DNA from: Oscillatoria sp. FACHB-1407 | GTDB taxonomy: Bacteria > Cyanobacteriota > Cyanobacteriia > Elainellales > Elainellaceae | Reading direction: 5' to 3' | Assembly (NCBI RefSeq): GCF_014697545.1 | Contig: NZ_JACJSA010000003.1 | Span: 186,001 to 250,000, forward strand | Length of the DNA stretch: 64,000 nt | Shown here: positions 27,895-36,244 of the stretch, one piece after another | How positions within the stretch are numbered: the stretch's first letter is position 1 | How the letters are laid out: each line of letters starts with the position of its first letter | Translations under genes and position numbers: made by a program | Notes under the pieces: model-generated | What the model was told of the DNA's origin: nothing | Databases searched by the model: none | What the model saw: only the letters and a program-made list of their open reading frames with translations

Positions 27895-30069
27895 ATGACT
27901 GGATCTGTTGTTCCACCCAACTCATCTGGAGCGGGTCAGGGCGTTGCTCCTGAAAATGAGGGGATGATTTTGCAGCGGGGAGGTGAAGAATTAGCCCTGG
28001 AAAAAGTGGGCGATCGCTTCACTGTTCGTTTAATAGAGGGGCGCAATTCCCAGGTTTTGGCTCAACAGGTGGGTGCCCGTGCAATACAACTGATTGAAAG
28101 TGTTCAACTGGTGGAATTTCAGGTTGATCCAGCGCGATTAGATCAGGGGATGCAACTTGCCAGAAGCTCTCCAGAGGTGGTGTTCGCCAGTCATGTCTAT
28201 CGGTTGCAAAACAGCCCCAGCACCTTTGTCTATCTCACAGATCAGGTGACAGTGCAGTTTGCGGGGCAGGTGAATGCGGCAGAGGTGGAGGCGATCGCCA
28301 ATCCACTCGGCTTACAACGAGCACAACCTGTGGTGGGCATTCCCCAAACCTTTGTCTTTGAATTGACAGATCGGGCGCGATCGAACCCCGTTAAATTAGC
28401 CAATCAACTGATGCGTCGCCCTGAAGTGTTGATGGCAGAACCTAATGTGGCGGTGAGGACGCAGCCTCTTTATCGCCCGCGCGATCCAGAATATCCGAAA
28501 CAATGGTATCTGCATCACAATGGTGGGTCGGAGCTATCCCCCAACTCCCATATCTCCGTGGAAGCGGCCTGGGATATCACACGAGGAGTGCGATCGATTA
28601 TTGTGGCGGTCACGGATGACGGCTTTGATCTGAACCACCCCGACTTTCAGGGCAAGGACAAAATTGTTGCCCCCAGAGACTTGAAGGAAGGAGGGAACAC
28701 ACCCTTTCCCGATGAGGCTTATGAGAATCACGGAACTGCCTGTGCGGGATTGGCGATCGCCGAGGAAAACAATCAGGGCATTGTGGGGGTCGCACCGGGA
28801 TGTGCTTTCATGCCGATTCGGACTACGGGATTTCTAGATGATGAGGCGATCGAGGGCATTTTTAATTGGGCGATGCAGAATGGAGCCGCTGTTATTTCCT
28901 GTAGTTGGGGTTCCAGTTTGACCTATTATCCGCTTTCGCTGAGACAGCGGGCGGTGATGACTCGTGCGGCTACTCAGGGACGTAACGGCAAGGGCTGTGT
29001 GATTGTATTTGCATCGGGTAACTCTAATCGTCCCGTGAATGGCACGGTGAATGAGCAAGGTTGGAATAATAATGTCTTGCGCGGGTCAACCTCCTGGTTG
29101 AGCGGTTTTGCCGTTCACCCCGATGTGATTGCGGTTGCTGCTTCGACAAGCCTCAATAAAAAGGCAGCCTATAGTAATTGGGGGTCTAATATTTCGATCG
29201 CGGCTCCCAGTAACAATGCTCCTCCCGGCATTTATTTACAAGATGTGGGGTATACCTACACAGGACCGCAGATTCGAGTGGCGTTACCGGGTAAAGGGGT
29301 GTATTCGAGCGATCGCACAGGTGCTGCGGGCTATACCCCCGGCAGCTTTACGGCTGATTTTGGTGGCACATCCAGTGCTTGCCCCATTGTGGCGGGTGTT
29401 GCAGCTTTGATGTTATCTATCAATCCCAATCTCACCGCTAAAGAAGTTAAGCAAATTTTGCAAGATACGGCTGACAAAATCGTAGACCCTGACCCCGACC
29501 CCCAACTCGGTTTTCGGCGTGGCACCTACGATGCCAATGGACACTCGCAATGGTTTGGCTACGGCAAAGTCAACGCCTTCAAAGCTGTGCAAGCGGCTCA
29601 ACGTCGCCTCACTCCACCCCGCCCGACTCCGACCCCGGTTCCTCCAACGCCGACCCCGGTTCCTCCGACTCCGACGCCAACCCCTCCAGTGGTTGCCCGC
29701 CGGATTCAGCAGCAAAACAACAACCCCGTCAATATTCCTGACTTTAATCCACAAGGTGTTGTCAGCGTCATCTCCATCAGCGATACCAATCGCATTAAGG
29801 ATATTCAAGTCACAGTTGACGTCGAACACAGTTTTTTAGGGGATGTGGAAATTAGCCTGATCTCTCCCCAGGGAGTCACCATTTTGCTGCAAAGCCGGAT
29901 TTTGGGGCGACAAACCCGATTGCAAAAAACCTATTCCCTGCAAACCACGCCTTTTTTAGGGCGGTTAATCAACCAACCTGCGGGAGGACGGTGGCAACTA
30001 CAAGTGGTTGACTTTGCCCAACTAAACACAGGTCAGCTGAGAAGTTGGCAGTTGAATATTGGTGTGTGA
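27895..30069 (+). CDS. Subtilisin-family (S8) protease with C-terminal P domain
   Basis: 724 aa. A propeptide-like N-terminus (about 1-195) lacks a recognisable signal peptide. The S8 catalytic domain (about 200-575) has D241 (VAVTDDGFD), H279 (NHGTACAG) and S493 (GGTSSACP). A repeated Pro-Thr linker (about 593-620, PTPTPVPP units encoded by a ~24-bp tandem repeat) leads to a proprotein-convertase P domain (about 627-724: HSFLGDVEISLISPQG, GRWQLQVVDFAQLNTGQLRSW). The architecture is that of kexin-like bacterial proteases. Substrate unknown; secretion would have to be non-classical or need a missed start. Confidence 0.92.
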   Translation: MTGSVVPPNSSGAGQGVAPENEGMILQRGGEELALEKVGDRFTVRLIEGRNSQVLAQQVGARAIQLIESVQLVEFQVDPARLDQGMQLARSSPEVVFASHVYRLQNSPSTFVYLTDQVTVQFAGQVNAAEVEAIANPLGLQRAQPVVGIPQTFVFELTDRARSNPVKLANQLMRRPEVLMAEPNVAVRTQPLYRPRDPEYPKQWYLHHNGGSELSPNSHISVEAAWDITRGVRSIIVAVTDDGFDLNHPDFQGKDKIVAPRDLKEGGNTPFPDEAYENHGTACAGLAIAEENNQGIVGVAPGCAFMPIRTTGFLDDEAIEGIFNWAMQNGAAVISCSWGSSLTYYPLSLRQRAVMTRAATQGRNGKGCVIVFASGNSNRPVNGTVNEQGWNNNVLRGSTSWLSGFAVHPDVIAVAASTSLNKKAAYSNWGSNISIAAPSNNAPPGIYLQDVGYTYTGPQIRVALPGKGVYSSDRTGAAGYTPGSFTADFGGTSSACPIVAGVAALMLSINPNLTAKEVKQILQDTADKIVDPDPDPQLGFRRGTYDANGHSQWFGYGKVNAFKAVQAAQRRLTPPRPTPTPVPPTPTPVPPTPTPTPPVVARRIQQQNNNPVNIPDFNPQGVVSVISISDTNRIKDIQVTVDVEHSFLGDVEISLISPQGVTILLQSRILGRQTRLQKTYSLQTTPFLGRLINQPAGGRWQLQVVDFAQLNTGQLRSWQLNIGV

Positions 30070-30386
30070 CGGAGGAAATTAGGTAACGTCAGTTCGGTTT
30101 AAGATCTGGCGAATGAATTCGCGTCTACTAGTGTTGCGAACACAAAGTTCTGCAATGTAGGGGGTTTGAGGGCTTCGCCCCCAAGAAGGGGTTCCACCCC
30201 TTCACCCTTTTCAAACCTTATTTTTTGCTGTACTAGAGCGAAGTCCGCCGATGCGGACTCCGGACAATGCGGGATGTGACGAACCGACGCAGGTTGGTTT
30301 TGCTCCGATAGCGGCGGTTTTAACCGCCGAAATCCTTATCCCGAATTCACGTCAGGTAAGTGACCCTGAGACAGGGACGCACGACC
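30070..30386. repeat. Cluster of hairpin repeats between convergent genes
   Basis: 317 bases between the subtilase (plus) and the TonB-like gene (minus). Three hairpins stand in a row: GAAGGGGT-TCC-ACCCCTTC (30185-30203), GTCCGC-CGAT-GCGGAC (30243-30258) and CGGCGGTT-TT-AACCGCCG (30312-30329). The first shares GGGGTTCCACCCC with 61041-61057. These are probably interspersed repeats that may also act as bidirectional terminators. Confidence 0.6.
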
Positions 30387-31418
30387 TTACTGACTGATTG
30401 TGATCGACACAATTAAGTTGTCACTATAAATAGGTTGTCCGCCGCTCATAGCGGGTTTAAACTGCCAGGTTTTCACCAGGCATTGGGCTAGGTCAGTGTA
30501 CTCCTGGCTTTCGATCAGGGGTGTTCGCACGACCGTCTCTGCTACTTGCCCTTGATCGTCAATCACTACTTGCATCGAAACTGTTTCGCCAAAATAACGA
30601 GTCACCTCAGGGGTGATGATGCAGGCAGATTGGGCTGGATCAGACAAAAATTCCTGACTTTGGGTTAGGGGTGCTGCGTTTTGATCAGGCAGATCTCTGG
30701 GGTTTTCGCTAGCCGGAATGGAGGAAGCCGTGACACTCGCTACAAAGCTGGCAGGTACGGGATTTTGGCTGATCGAAACTCCAGGTAAGTCAGACCCTTC
30801 ACCGACCGTTCCCCCGGATGGTTGGCTAGTTCCTGAATTGCCTGGGGGTTGGGTTGGAGTTGTTTGCTCAGAGGGTGCCGTGTTACTTTGATTGCCCTGG
30901 TTCTCTTGAGGGTTTCCCTGGTTCTCTTGAGGGTTTCCCTGGGGTGAGTCGCCTGTGGTGGAGTTATTGGGTTGGGGTGAGGATGAACCGGATGGCGTGC
31001 GTTGAGAGCCGTCATCCACAGTGCTTTGGGGTGTGTTTCTAGAATCTTGGGGAGACTCGGTCGGAGTATCGGGAAGAACGCTAGTTGAATTACTGGGAAA
31101 GGTCGATTCTGGAGGTGAGGATGAATCGGGGGATGACTGAGTCGTGTTGGGAGTGGCGATCGCTGTTGTATTTGGTGTCTCAGCCGCATTCCCTGAATTA
31201 GCACCTGTGGCGTCCAAATCGATTAATTCAACGGGAACATTGGCAGTGCTGGACTGAGAAGAGTCAACCTTAGCAACCAGAGGCACTGTAAATGCTAGTA
31301 ACAGCAGATGAGCACCAATTGACCCTGCGATCGCTGCCGTCCAGAGGTGAGGGGATTCGATGTGTCGTCTTGAAGTGGTTGGCTGGATTGAGTCGGTCGC
31401 GTCGGGTAGTTGTACCAT
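30387..31418 (-). CDS. TonB-like protein with low-complexity linker
   Basis: 343 aa. One membrane helix lies near 27-47 (LWTAAIAGSIGAHLLLLAFTVPLVA). A long Ser/Thr/Pro/Asn-rich linker follows (about 70-250), containing a 21-bp tandem duplication at about 30899-30940 that encodes repeated GNPQENQ. The C-terminal domain (about 265-343: VTRYFGETVSMQVVIDDQGQVAETVV, LAQCLVKTWQFKPAMSGGQPI) resembles TonB C-terminal domains. It may link an inner-membrane motor to an outer-membrane receptor, but no ExbB/ExbD or receptor is nearby. Divergent from rbcL. Confidence 0.8.
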   Translation of the reverse strand: MVQLPDATDSIQPTTSRRHIESPHLWTAAIAGSIGAHLLLLAFTVPLVAKVDSSQSSTANVPVELIDLDATGANSGNAAETPNTTAIATPNTTQSSPDSSSPPESTFPSNSTSVLPDTPTESPQDSRNTPQSTVDDGSQRTPSGSSSPQPNNSTTGDSPQGNPQENQGNPQENQGNQSNTAPSEQTTPTQPPGNSGTSQPSGGTVGEGSDLPGVSISQNPVPASFVASVTASSIPASENPRDLPDQNAAPLTQSQEFLSDPAQSACIITPEVTRYFGETVSMQVVIDDQGQVAETVVRTPLIESQEYTDLAQCLVKTWQFKPAMSGGQPIYSDNLIVSITISQ

Positions 31419-32024
31419 TGCAAAAGCTCACACGCAAGTTGGTCTTGTTGAAATTGGGGATAGAGCAAGGCGAGAACGCATCTCACGCTGTTCTTAGCCC
31501 ATCAACAACACCCGCAGGTATTGCTACAGGAATCTCTCTAGTTTGATCATAACGACTGACAGACCCGGTTCGGAGTGTTAGCGTGCCAGTTCTCAGAGTT
31601 CAACAGCCCATTTAGCCATGGGATATTGCTGAGAGCTTTGTAACGATCGCTTTACAAAGCTGTTAGTCATCACTCCTGAGCAAACCCCCAAACACCGTAG
31701 TGATCGTCAAGAAATTGAGAATTTCTGTTACAAAGCTCACGAAGTGTTAGCAATCGTCAAAAATATAAATGGTAATTATATAGAAGCAAAGAAGTTTGAA
31801 AGTTTGGCTTATTCAATTCCTGATATATTTTGGTTAATCCACGGTTGGAGTTCCACAAAGTTATTCATCGAATCACTGAAGTTGCCGGAACGATTTTTGC
31901 TCCAACCGACGCTGACCTAGTTTGAAAGCACGAGTTGCCTTAAGGTTATGCACCCACCTGTTTTTTGCAAGTGGGCAGGATTTCTATGTCTCGGATCGCT
32001 AATGATTCACAGGAAGGGAAACTA
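31419..32024. promoter_or_regulatory. Long rbcL upstream region with decamer inverted repeat
   Basis: 606 bases. AGCTTTGTAA (31634-31643) and TTACAAAGCT (31652-31661) form a perfect 10-bp inverted repeat with spacer CGATCGCT, and TTACAAAGCT recurs at 31728-31737. GAAATT-GAG-AATTTC lies at 31711-31725. The spacing (GTA-N10-TAC) does not fit the NtcA consensus GTA-N8-TAC. AT-rich sequence at 31755-31840 may hold the rbcL promoter, which would give a leader of up to ~200 nt. AGGAAGGGA at 32011-32019 is the rbcL ribosome-binding site. Confidence 0.5.
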
Positions 32025-33455
32025 ATGTCTTATTCACAAACGAGAACCCAGGCAAAAGCCGGGTATAAGGCTGGGGTTCAAGATTATCGCTTAACGTACT
32101 ACACGCCAGACTACACGCCCAAAGATACTGACATTTTGGCGGCGTTCCGGGTGACTCCCCAACCCGGTGTTCCTCCCGAAGAAGCAGCCGCAGCAGTTGC
32201 CGCTGAGTCTTCTACAGGTACGTGGACAACAGTATGGACGGATTTGTTGACTGACCTCGATCGCTACAAAGGTCGTTGCTATGACATCGAACCTGTTCGG
32301 GGTGAAGACAGCCAGTTCATCGCCTACATCGCCTATCCCCTCGATTTGTTTGAAGAAGGCTCCGTTACCAACCTGTTGACCTCTCTGGTCGGAAACGTAT
32401 TCGGATTCAAAGCCCTGAAAGCTCTGCGTTTGGAAGACTTGCGGATTCCTGTCGCTTACCTCAAGACGTTCCAGGGCCCTCCTCACGGCATTCAAGTTGA
32501 GCGCGACAAGATTAACAAATATGGTCGTCCTCTGCTGGGTTGTACCATCAAACCTAAACTCGGTTTGTCTGCTAAGAACTACGGTCGTGCCGTTTATGAG
32601 TGTTTGCGCGGCGGTCTAGACTTCACCAAAGACGACGAAAACATCAACTCTCAGCCTTTCCAACGCTGGCGCGATCGCTTCCTGTTTGTTGCTGACGCAA
32701 TCCACAAAGCTCAGGGCGAAACAGGTGAAATCAAAGGTCACTACCTCAACGTGACGGCTGCAACCTGCGAAGAGATGCTGAAGCGGGCTGAGTTTGCAAA
32801 AGAACTCAAGATGCCCATCATCATGCATGACTTCTTGACTGCTGGTTTTACTGCCAACACCACTCTGGCGAAGTATTGCCGCGACAATGGTCTGTTGCTC
32901 CACATCCACCGAGCGATGCACGCGGTTATTGACCGTCAGAAGAACCACGGGATTCACTTCCGCGTTTTGGCGAAGTGCTTACGGATGTCTGGTGGTGACC
33001 ACATCCACACTGGAACTGTTGTGGGCAAATTGGAAGGTGACAAAGCAATCACCCTCGGTTTCATCGACCTGCTCCGTGAAAACTACATCGAGCGTGACCC
33101 GTCTCGCGGTGTTTATTTCACTCAAGACTGGGCTTCTATGCCTGGTGTGATGGCGGTTGCGTCCGGTGGTATCCACGTATGGCACATGCCTGCTCTGGTT
33201 GAAATCTTCGGTGATGACTCCGTTCTCCAGTTCGGTGGTGGCACCCTGGGTCACCCCTGGGGTAACGCTCCTGGTGCAACTGCTAACCGGGTTGCATTGG
33301 AAGCTTGCGTTCAAGCTCGTAACGAAGGTCGTGACCTCTATCGTGAAGGTGGCGATATCATCCGTGAAGCTTGTAAGTGGTCTCCTGAACTGGCTGCGGC
33401 TTGCGAACTCTGGAAAGAAATCAAGTTCGAGTTCGAGGCAGTTGATACCGTCTGA
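32025..33455 (+). CDS. rbcL: Ribulose bisphosphate carboxylase large subunit, Form IB
   Basis: 476 aa from ATG 32025, chosen because [23 protein letters not shown] is the cyanobacterial N-terminus and AGGAAGGGA lies just upstream. An ATG 20 codons earlier is in frame but not conserved. The active-site blocks are present: [25 protein letters not shown] with the carbamylated Lys, [30 protein letters not shown], and [11 protein letters not shown]. It fixes CO2 onto RuBP in the carboxysome as an L8S8 enzyme with RbcS. It heads rbcL-rbcX-rbcS. Synonymous codons are C-rich, as in highly expressed genes. Confidence 0.99.
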   Translation: MSYSQTRTQAKAGYKAGVQDYRLTYYTPDYTPKDTDILAAFRVTPQPGVPPEEAAAAVAAESSTGTWTTVWTDLLTDLDRYKGRCYDIEPVRGEDSQFIAYIAYPLDLFEEGSVTNLLTSLVGNVFGFKALKALRLEDLRIPVAYLKTFQGPPHGIQVERDKINKYGRPLLGCTIKPKLGLSAKNYGRAVYECLRGGLDFTKDDENINSQPFQRWRDRFLFVADAIHKAQGETGEIKGHYLNVTAATCEEMLKRAEFAKELKMPIIMHDFLTAGFTANTTLAKYCRDNGLLLHIHRAMHAVIDRQKNHGIHFRVLAKCLRMSGGDHIHTGTVVGKLEGDKAITLGFIDLLRENYIERDPSRGVYFTQDWASMPGVMAVASGGIHVWHMPALVEIFGDDSVLQFGGGTLGHPWGNAPGATANRVALEACVQARNEGRDLYREGGDIIREACKWSPELAAACELWKEIKFEFEAVDTV

Positions 33456-33463
33456 TAAAGACA

Positions 33464-33524
33464 GAAGAGAGAAGATTGAAGATGGAATACTCTTAACTTC
33501 TTCTTTTCTTAGTCTTCTCTCTTC
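33464..33524 (+). promoter_or_regulatory. rbcL-rbcX intercistronic hairpin
   Basis: GAAGAGAGAAGA (33464-33475) and TCTTCTCTCTTC (33513-33524) are perfect 12-bp complements, starting 9 nt after the rbcL stop and ending 11 nt before the rbcX start. There is no T-run, so it looks more like an mRNA-stabilising or attenuating element that sets rbcL above rbcX/rbcS than like a full terminator. Confidence 0.6.
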
Positions 33525-33535
33525 ATTCCTCCGAC

Positions 33536-33940
33536 ATGGATCTCAAGCAGATTGCGAAAGATACATCCAAGACTGTCATCAGTTACCTGACCTATCAGGC
33601 ACTGCAAACTGTGCTGGCTCAACTGAGAGAAACTGACCCGCCATTAGCCCTTTGGCTGCATCAGTTCTCCTCCAGGGAAAAAATCCAGAATGGTGAAGCC
33701 TATCTTCAGGCTTTATTTCAAGAGCGACAGGCGATCGCTTTTCGGATTTTGACTGTACGGGAATACCTGGCAACTGAAATCTGTGATTTTTTACCAGAGA
33801 TGGTTCGTACAGGCATTCAGCAAGCTAATTTGCAGCAACGCACTGAGCAGTTGGAGCGCATGACTCAATTGGATGTAGCTGTTCCCAGCAGTCACCCCGA
33901 TCATCAATCTGGTTCCGAGGAACCAGAAGTTAACGATTAA
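33536..33940 (+). CDS. rbcX: RbcX, rubisco assembly chaperone
   Basis: 134 aa, all-helical, [44 protein letters not shown] followed by [29 protein letters not shown]. This matches RbcX, whose dimer groove binds the C-terminal RbcL tail peptide and helps form the L8 core. The RbcL C-terminus here ([10 protein letters not shown]) carries the matching EFE-type recognition motif. The gene sits between rbcL and rbcS, the order seen in many filamentous and beta-cyanobacteria. The acidic C-terminal tail is variable. Confidence 0.96.
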   Translation: MDLKQIAKDTSKTVISYLTYQALQTVLAQLRETDPPLALWLHQFSSREKIQNGEAYLQALFQERQAIAFRILTVREYLATEICDFLPEMVRTGIQQANLQQRTEQLERMTQLDVAVPSSHPDHQSGSEEPEVND

Positions 33941-33993
33941 TCTTGCAGGGTCAATTCCTGCTTCAACTTAAACCTTCACGCATTAGAGGAATC

Positions 33994-34335
33994 ATGAAAA
34001 CTCTACCTAAAGAGCGTCGTTTTGAGACTTTTTCTTACTTGCCTCCGTTGAGCGACTCCCAAATCGCTCGCCAGATTCAATACACTCTCGACCAGGGCTT
34101 TATCCCTGCGGTTGAGTTCAGCGAAAGCTCTGAGCCTACCCAGTACTACTGGACAATGTGGAAGTTGCCTCTGTTCAACGCCAGCACTCCTCAAGAAGTG
34201 TTGAATGAAGTACAACAGTGCCGTTCTGAGTACTCCAACAACTACATTCGGGTTGTGGCATTTGACAACATCAAGCAGTGCCAGGTGATGAGCTTTATCG
34301 TTCACAAGCCTAATTCTGGTGGCTACCGCTACTAA
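33994..34335 (+). CDS. rbcS: Ribulose bisphosphate carboxylase small subunit
   Basis: 113 aa from ATG 33994, with TAGAGGA just upstream. [21 protein letters not shown] is the family N-terminus; the frame open to 33943 is non-coding leader. [26 protein letters not shown] and [23 protein letters not shown] are diagnostic. RbcS caps the L8 core. A strong terminator follows at 34363-34388, closing the rbcLXS unit before rca. Confidence 0.99.
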   Translation: MKTLPKERRFETFSYLPPLSDSQIARQIQYTLDQGFIPAVEFSESSEPTQYYWTMWKLPLFNASTPQEVLNEVQQCRSEYSNNYIRVVAFDNIKQCQVMSFIVHKPNSGGYRY

Positions 34336-34362
34336 GAGTTGACTCCAATTTCAGCTCAAATG

Positions 34363-34388
34363 AGGAGGTAGGAGACTACCTCCTTTTC
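34363..34388 (+). terminator. Rho-independent terminator of rbcLXS
   Basis: 9-bp perfect stem AGGAGGTAG (34363-34371) with CTACCTCCT (34376-34384), GAGA loop, then TTTTC. It starts 28 nt after the rbcS stop codon. Confidence 0.9.
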
Positions 34389-34436
34389 TATGATTGCTCT
34401 GGCTTAGCAAAAGGCAGAAGGCGAGGGCAGAAGGTT

Positions 34437-34545
34437 GAATGTCAATTGTTCATTGTCAATTGTCAATTGCTTGCCGATCTCAACCTCTAATCATTCATCA
34501 CTCGCTATTAACCGTTAGCTACTAACCATTAGCCGTTGACCACTC
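34437..34545. repeat. Degenerate heptanucleotide repeats upstream of rca
   Basis: CAATTGT-like 7-mers in tandem (GTCAATTGTTCATTGTCAAT at 34440-34459, then another copy), followed by TAACCGT TAGCTAC TAACCAT TAGCCGT TGACCAC near 34507-34541. These resemble the short tandemly repeated repetitive (STRR) heptamers of cyanobacteria. A tighter array of the same style follows rca at 36071-36133. Confidence 0.65.
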
Positions 34546-34551
34546 CTCGTT

Positions 34552-35943
34552 ATGGCTTACTATATCTCTCCCGGCTTTTTAGACAAGCTCTCAGTTCATA
34601 TCACCAAAAACTATTTAAATATTCCCGGTGTGAAAGTTCCCCTGATTTTGGGCATTCACGGACGCAAAGGCGAGGGAAAATCCTTTCAGTGTGAACTGGT
34701 GTATGAACGCATGGGCGTTGAGGTCGTGCATGTGTCAGCGGGTGAGCTAGAAAGCCCTGACGCAGGTGATCCGGCGCGGTTGCTGCGATTGCGCTACCGG
34801 GAAGCGGGTGAACTGGTGAAGGTGCGTGGCAAGATGGCGGTGTTGATGATTAATGATATCGATGCTGGGATTGGTCGAGTGGATCAATACACGCAATACA
34901 CCGTCAACACGCAGTTGGTGAACGCGACGTTGATGAACATTGCTGACAATCCAACGAACGTACAGCTTCCAGGAAGTTATGAGCTAGAACCCAATCCACG
35001 CATTCCCATTATCCTGACCGGAAATGATTTCTCAACGCTGTATGCGCCCCTGATCCGCGATGGGCGGATGGAGAAATTCTTTTGGGAACCCGATCACGCC
35101 GATCGCATTGGGATTGTCAGCGGCATTTTTGAGGTGGATTCCATAACCCGTTCTGACGTCGAGACGTTGGTAAAAACGTTTGAGGATCAGTCGATTGACT
35201 TTTATAGTGCGTTGCGATCGCGCCTCTACGACGAACAGGTGCGAAAGCTGATTGACGAGGTTGGGCTGGAGAAAATTTCCTTCCGTGTGGTGAATAGCAA
35301 CGAACCCCCACCAGAGTTTCACAAACCCGACTTTAGTCTGCCGCACCTGATCGAGATGGGCAATCGATTAGTGAGAGAACAGCAACGCATTCGAGAATTG
35401 CGATTGGTCGAGGAATATAACCAGGCGTTTCAAAACCGACGATTGGGGGATGTAGATCGTCCTGCCCCAGTGCAAACTCCCAGGGAAAACAAACAACCCG
35501 CTCCGGTGGGTTCTCCGCAACCAGAATCTGCCGCGAAAGGGCAATACTTTACCTATTACGGAGACGAGCGCAAACCAGAGCCGACCCATCGAGCGAACGG
35601 ACAATCACAGTCACACCGTAGCCCAGCGGACAACTCCAGTTCTGCGAGAAAACAAGCCAATCCCGTGGGGAATGCCTCGGCGAATCAAGACGCCAGTGCA
35701 GAGGTTAGCCGATTGATCAACCAGGGCAGTCGTTTGGGGATTGAGTATGTCGATCGCCGTCGCTTTCGGACGGGTTCCTGGCAAGTCTTCGGCACGTTCC
35801 AAAACCAGCAAGAGGCGATCGCTGCCCTCAACCAATGCCTGTCAGAGCACCCCGACGATTATATTCGCCTTGTCGGAATTGACCCCACAAGTCGTCGCCG
35901 CGTGACAGAAACGATCGTGCAACGACCCAATGGGAAAGGGTGA
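34552..35943 (+). CDS. rca: Rubisco activase, cyanobacterial type with SSU-like domain
   Basis: 463 aa. The AAA+ core (about 1-290) has Walker A GRKGEGKS and Walker B VLMINDIDAG, PIILTGNDFSTLYAPLIRDGRMEKFFW, and the conserved FEVDSITRSDVETLV. A Gln/Pro/Ser-rich linker (about 300-380) joins a C-terminal RbcS-like domain (about 382-455: SRLINQGSRLGIEYVDRRRFRTGSW, YIRLVGIDPTSRRRV) that in cyanobacteria docks activase to rubisco and helps pack it into carboxysomes. It follows rbcLXS after a terminator, so it likely has its own promoter in the repeat-rich spacer. Confidence 0.97.
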   Translation: MAYYISPGFLDKLSVHITKNYLNIPGVKVPLILGIHGRKGEGKSFQCELVYERMGVEVVHVSAGELESPDAGDPARLLRLRYREAGELVKVRGKMAVLMINDIDAGIGRVDQYTQYTVNTQLVNATLMNIADNPTNVQLPGSYELEPNPRIPIILTGNDFSTLYAPLIRDGRMEKFFWEPDHADRIGIVSGIFEVDSITRSDVETLVKTFEDQSIDFYSALRSRLYDEQVRKLIDEVGLEKISFRVVNSNEPPPEFHKPDFSLPHLIEMGNRLVREQQRIRELRLVEEYNQAFQNRRLGDVDRPAPVQTPRENKQPAPVGSPQPESAAKGQYFTYYGDERKPEPTHRANGQSQSHRSPADNSSSARKQANPVGNASANQDASAEVSRLINQGSRLGIEYVDRRRFRTGSWQVFGTFQNQQEAIAALNQCLSEHPDDYIRLVGIDPTSRRRVTETIVQRPNGKG

Positions 35944-36244
35944 AGAGGGAAAAAAGAAAAAAGAAGAAGGAAAAAAGAAGAAAGAATGATTAAGAGATGA
36001 AGGATAAAGGGTGAACAGCAGATAGAAACTTAGCACTATCCTATCGCTCATGACCCTTAGCTCAACAGAATTGACCATTAACCATTGACCATTGACCATT
36101 GACCATTGACCATTGACCATTGACCATTGACACCGCACTCAGCACTCAAAACTACTCGACTGCCTCCCAACACCCGATCGCAGGAAGTAATTTCATGCAC
36201 CCATCCCCCATCATGGTGAGTCTACCTAACAACATGAGGGAGAG
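35944..36244. repeat. rca-MFS spacer: purine tract and TTGACCA heptamer array
   Basis: 301 bases without a gene. 35944-36013 is a purine-rich tract (GAAGAAGG, AGGATAAAGGG) that is the reverse-complement style of the pyrimidine repeats at 37863-38130. 36071-36133 is a heptamer array: TTGACCA, TTAACCA, then six TTGACCA and a degenerate last unit. No promoter could be picked for the MFS gene; GGGAGA lies just before its ATG. Confidence 0.85.

Noticed and set aside
31634-31661. NtcA binding site upstream of rbcL
   Set aside because: GTA and TAC are separated by 10, not 8, bases; kept only as an unknown inverted repeat.
35842-36138. 98-aa minus-strand frame with repeated VNGQWSM
   Set aside because: It is a translation of the TTGACCA heptamer array and a purine tract, not a gene.
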